DNA from: Guptibacillus hwajinpoensis
Lineage (GTDB): Bacteria > Bacillota > Bacilli > Bacillales > Guptibacillaceae
Length of the DNA: 64,000 nt
Reading direction: 5' to 3' (one strand)
Assembly: GCF_029277305.1 (NCBI RefSeq)
Contig: NZ_CP119526.1
The notes beneath the pieces are model-generated. The model had not been told where the DNA came from and did no database searches. It saw only the letters and a program-made list of their open reading frames with translations. Position numbers and translations under genes: made by a program. Below are positions 61,971 through 64,000 of this stretch, piece after piece; the first letter of the stretch is position 1; every line of letters starts with the position of its first letter.

Positions 61971-62171
61971 CTCTAAACACATGGAGATAGGATAGTATAT
62001 TTCAATCCTTACTCCGTTGATACTAGTAAAGGCCCTCAACCAAATGCTTCGTTCAGTGAGACTGTAGCTATAAAGGTGATGATTTCCTCTGACTCTGAAG
62101 GGTGCTTGCTTTCTACTCTTACCACCTTGAAATGTGAGTCTTTATAAAAACCTCTCAAATCAAAATGACAC

Positions 62172-62204
62172 AAAAAAAGAAACCAGGTTTCCCTGATTTC
62201 TTTA
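62172..62204 (-). terminator. Terminator of yusU
   Basis: Minus strand AAGAAATCAGG / CCTGGTTTCTT with loop GAAA, then TTTTT. It begins at the yusU stop codon. Confidence 0.9.
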
Positions 62205-62468
62205 ATCTGTTTTACTATTTTCCTGTGATTTGCGATGCTCTTCATTCAGCGTCTTTATTTCAGACACTAACTCTTTCATCGCATCTTTCGCTTCAGGGTA
62301 TGTTTGATTCCAATGCTTTGCAAGCGGTGGCATTGTCTTAGATAGATGTGTGTACATGGCCCAAAGTTTCACTTTCTCCTTAAGCTCATCATTACTGTCA
62401 CCTAGGAGCAATTCAGTATACTTTTCCATTAAGCCATCGACTTGTTCCTGAAGTGTTTCTATGCTCAT
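62202..62468 (-). CDS. yusU: DUF2573 protein YusU
   Basis: This 88-residue helical protein contains DGLMEKYTELLLGDSNDELK and KTMPPLAKHWNQTYPEAK, which I recognise as YusU (DUF2573). It is soluble and acidic. The ATG at 62468 has GGAGTGA 8 nt upstream; the frame opens at 62486. Function unknown. Confidence 0.8.
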   Translation of the reverse strand: MSIETLQEQVDGLMEKYTELLLGDSNDELKEKVKLWAMYTHLSKTMPPLAKHWNQTYPEAKDAMKELVSEIKTLNEEHRKSQENSKTD

Positions 62469-62513
62469 TTCAATCACTCCAATCACGAGTAGAATATCCT
62501 GATTGTAACATAA

Positions 62514-62846
62514 TCAGTTTGATACTCGACCGTTCATCTGTAGATCTCGCAACCTTCCGTAATCAATTCGTTCCTGATTCTCTTTAATAGCTATTATTAA
62601 CTCTTCAATGAGTACTTTCTCATCTGTCACAATAAAGAAGCGACATGAAATCATGGCAAAGTCTCCGAAGAATGCTTTACAACCTGCATATCGTTTCGCA
62701 TCTCGAACGGGTTGATATGGAAATATGAAATTTCCGCTTTGTTCAAAACCAGGATCAAGAGGATGCTCTTCAAGCTTCTTAATCAACTCACGGATCGTTA
62801 ACTCACGTCCGTGTTCATTCTTCCCTATTTCGATAATTTCCAGCAA
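62514..62846 (-). CDS. Hypothetical protein
   Basis: This roughly 110-residue protein starts LEIIEIGKNEHGRELTIREL and contains GFEQSGNFIFPYQPVRDAKRY and AGCKAFFGDFAMISCRFFIV (given as two parts). The open frame continues to 62954 into repeat R8, but GAAGGGGG fits a TTG at 62846 (or an ATG at 62852 that is too close). Not recognised. The conserved-looking aromatic and cysteine residues suggest a folded domain. It lies just upstream of yusU and may be co-transcribed. Confidence 0.55.
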   Translation of the reverse strand: MLEIIEIGKNEHGRELTIRELIKKLEEHPLDPGFEQSGNFIFPYQPVRDAKRYAGCKAFFGDFAMISCRFFIVTDEKVLIEELIIAIKENQERIDYGRLRDLQMNGRVSN

Positions 62847-62937
62847 GGTCATTCCCCCTTCTTTAAGAAGGTTCGTAGCTACTCGAGCGTGATAGAGGGC
62901 AGAACGTTGGAAACAGTCGAATTCTGTTAAATAAAAA

Positions 62938-63162
62938 ATTGTTTTCGTAGACATGGTTGCTATAGGAGAGAGTTAATTTCCGCTCCAGGATGCTCGCTTT
63001 CCGCGGGGCGGGCGGTGAGCCTCCTCGTCGCTAACGCTCCTGCGGGGTCTCACCTGTCCCGCTAGTCCCGCAGGAGTCGAGCATCCTTCCGCTCCAATTA
63101 GCGAAGTTTGGCTTTCTAACAAAAACTCATACAAAATCAACTCTTTTCTTCGGAAAGAACCT
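62938..63162 (+). repeat. R8: copy of the repeat family with degenerate left end
   Basis: TTGTTTTCGTAGACATGGTTGCT at the left (about 62938-62960) and CGGAAAGAACCT at the right, with the complete GC-rich core. It lies upstream of the hypothetical gene, and its right end is about 25 bp from the U-run of the orphan terminator at 63188. Frames read through the core are not genes. Confidence 0.82.
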
Positions 63163-63187
63163 TTCAAAAAGGATGTTGTTAGTGAAT

Positions 63188-63285
63188 AAAAAAAAGGAGC
63201 CAGGGAAATCCCTGACTCAATATGGGCCACAAAGAGTGAGTTTTGCGAAGGGGGGGACCTAACCTCACTCTTACCTTATCTTATG
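63188..63285 (-). ncRNA. Candidate small RNA with C-rich loop and orphan terminator
   Basis: Read on the minus strand there is first a stem AAGAGTGAG / CTCACTCTT (63264-63272 with 63232-63240) closing a 23-nt loop that contains seven consecutive C. A second stem, GAGTCAGGG / CCCTGGCTC, is followed by eight T (63195-63188). No minus-strand gene lies upstream before the window edge that this terminator could serve, since the next gene is divergent. A C-rich exposed loop is typical of sRNAs that pair with ribosome binding sites. The promoter is not clear; TATGAT near 63290 is a possible -10. Confidence 0.45.
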
Positions 63286-63461
63286 TCCTATCATATAAGT
63301 TGGCTGGACAAGTACCACGGTACAAACATGGAATTTTCATTTTTTCTAATTCAAACACTTATCGTGAGTACAACACTACACACATTCATACATGCTTGTC
63401 GTAAGTTCAACGTCTATAATAGAAACTAAAAGAAAGTTCGTACATCATTGGGGGGATTACT

Positions 63462-64000
63462 TTGGAAATCATCATTATAGGAGGCGGCATCGGAGGATTA
63501 ACAGCTGGTGCTTTTCTTGCCAAAGATGGGCACAACGTCACATTGTTAGAAGCTTCTAATGAATGGGGTGGATCCGCAGGCAAGTTCAGTAGAGGTAAGT
63601 TTCTATTCCCAGTTGGGGCTACGATGGGAATGGGGTTTGAAGAAGGTGGTATTCATCACCGAATATTTCAAGAGCTGAATTTATCGTTTCCAGCACTAGC
63701 GCTTGACGAAATTATGCGAGTTTATCATGGTCGTCGCGTCATGCCCTATTATGCTGATCGTAATCGACACCTTTCCGAGTGTTCATCTCAATTTCCGGAG
63801 TACGCTAGTCAAATCATCTCCTTTTATAAAGAAGCTTGGAAAATTGGTGCTGAAGTTCGAAAGTTAATTAAGCCGCTCCCTGTTGTGCCACCTGTTACCT
63901 TTTCTGAGTGGAAGAAGCTAATTCTTTCTCTTAAGCCTGGAACTCCAGGTCTCCTGCCATACCTACGTAAAACGGTAGGTGACCTTTTAAAGAAACACGG
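63462..64000 (+). CDS. FAD-dependent oxidoreductase, CrtI/phytoene-desaturase-like (partial, runs off the window)
   Basis: The reading frame stays open to the window end (at least 179 residues). It begins with a TTG behind GGGGGGA and encodes MEIIIIGGGIGGLTAGAFLA, a dinucleotide-binding motif at the extreme N-terminus, followed by VTLLEASNEWGGSAGKFSR. This is the FAD-binding start of the CrtI/amine-oxidase-like carotenoid desaturase family. TATAAT at 63415-63420 could be its -10 box. Desaturase or isomerase function is possible, but the C-terminal part needed to decide is missing. Confidence 0.82.
   Translation, partial: MEIIIIGGGIGGLTAGAFLAKDGHNVTLLEASNEWGGSAGKFSRGKFLFPVGATMGMGFEEGGIHHRIFQELNLSFPALALDEIMRVYHGRRVMPYYADRNRHLSECSSQFPEYASQIISFYKEAWKIGAEVRKLIKPLPVVPPVTFSEWKKLILSLKPGTPGLLPYLRKTVGDLLKKH

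Noticed and set aside
62036..62245. Minus-strand ORF of 69 codons downstream of yusU
   Set aside because: It overlaps the end of yusU in another frame and reads through the yusU terminator hairpin; no ribosome binding site.
62973..63230. Minus-strand ORF of 85 codons
   Set aside because: Most of it lies in the GC-rich core of repeat R8 and the rest in the small RNA candidate; translation resembles other repeat-core frames.

Overview
The window is a low-to-moderate GC Firmicute chromosome segment, most likely from a marine or alkaliphilic Bacillaceae genus. Evidence: the gene order matches the yut-yun-suf-yus region of Bacillus subtilis, strong AGGAGG ribosome binding sites and frequent TTG/GTG starts are present, and so are YutH, YunB and YhcN/YlaJ-type sporulation proteins. 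There are no rRNA or tRNA genes, no phage genes and no CRISPR array. Product assignments come from reading the proteins and from memory of the families; no database search was run.

Layout. 1-7.6 kb: yutI, yutH, yutG, yutF, yutE, a DUF3055-like gene, a small hypothetical gene, yutD, a YutC-like lipoprotein, lipA and yunA. 7.6-11.5 kb: a two-component NSS amino-acid transporter (large subunit plus a 34-residue subunit) and an NhaC-type transporter behind a lysine riboswitch. 11.5-16 kb: yunB to yunF. 16.4-21.8 kb: the sufCDSUB Fe-S assembly operon. 22-27 kb: a small unannotated ORF, an AhpD-like protein, L-lactate dehydrogenase, and metNIQ behind a SAM-I riboswitch. 27.3-37.8 kb: ilvE-[T-box]-ilvB-ilvH-ilvC-leuA-leuB-leuC-leuD-ilvA. 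38.1-48.5 kb: [SAM-I]-metX-metY-[SAM-I]-metY/CoA-binding fusion-ssuABC-acs-hom. 48.6-51.2 kb: a thioredoxin-like gene and sigI-rsgI. 51.5-63 kb: the yus block (thioredoxin, Toprim, peroxiredoxin, yusG, gcvH, yusI, fadNAE, proline dehydrogenase, yusU). 63.2-64 kb: a candidate small RNA and the start of a CrtI-like oxidoreductase that runs off the edge.

How the genes work together. The central 20 kb makes branched-chain amino acids and methionine and is controlled almost entirely by RNA: one lysine switch, three SAM-I switches and one T-box. Homoserine dehydrogenase, MetX and MetY form an O-acetylhomoserine route to homocysteine. A co-transcribed acetyl-CoA synthetase could recycle the acetate released by MetY into the acetyl-CoA used by MetX. 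Compared with B. subtilis, this block is inserted between metNIQ and the yus genes.

The most unusual structural signal is a family of eight MITE-like elements (about 100-230 bp, here called R1-R8). They have AGGCTCTTTTC termini, a GC-rich hairpin core and, in two copies, visible 6-7 bp target duplications. Several lie against Rho-independent terminators, and two sit between a SAM riboswitch terminator and the gene it controls. A second, different repeat lies upstream of yunB. Other points of interest are a leuD that appears to start at CTG, a MetY-CoA-binding fusion, tandem SAM switches in one operon, and an orphan terminator marking a C-rich small RNA candidate.
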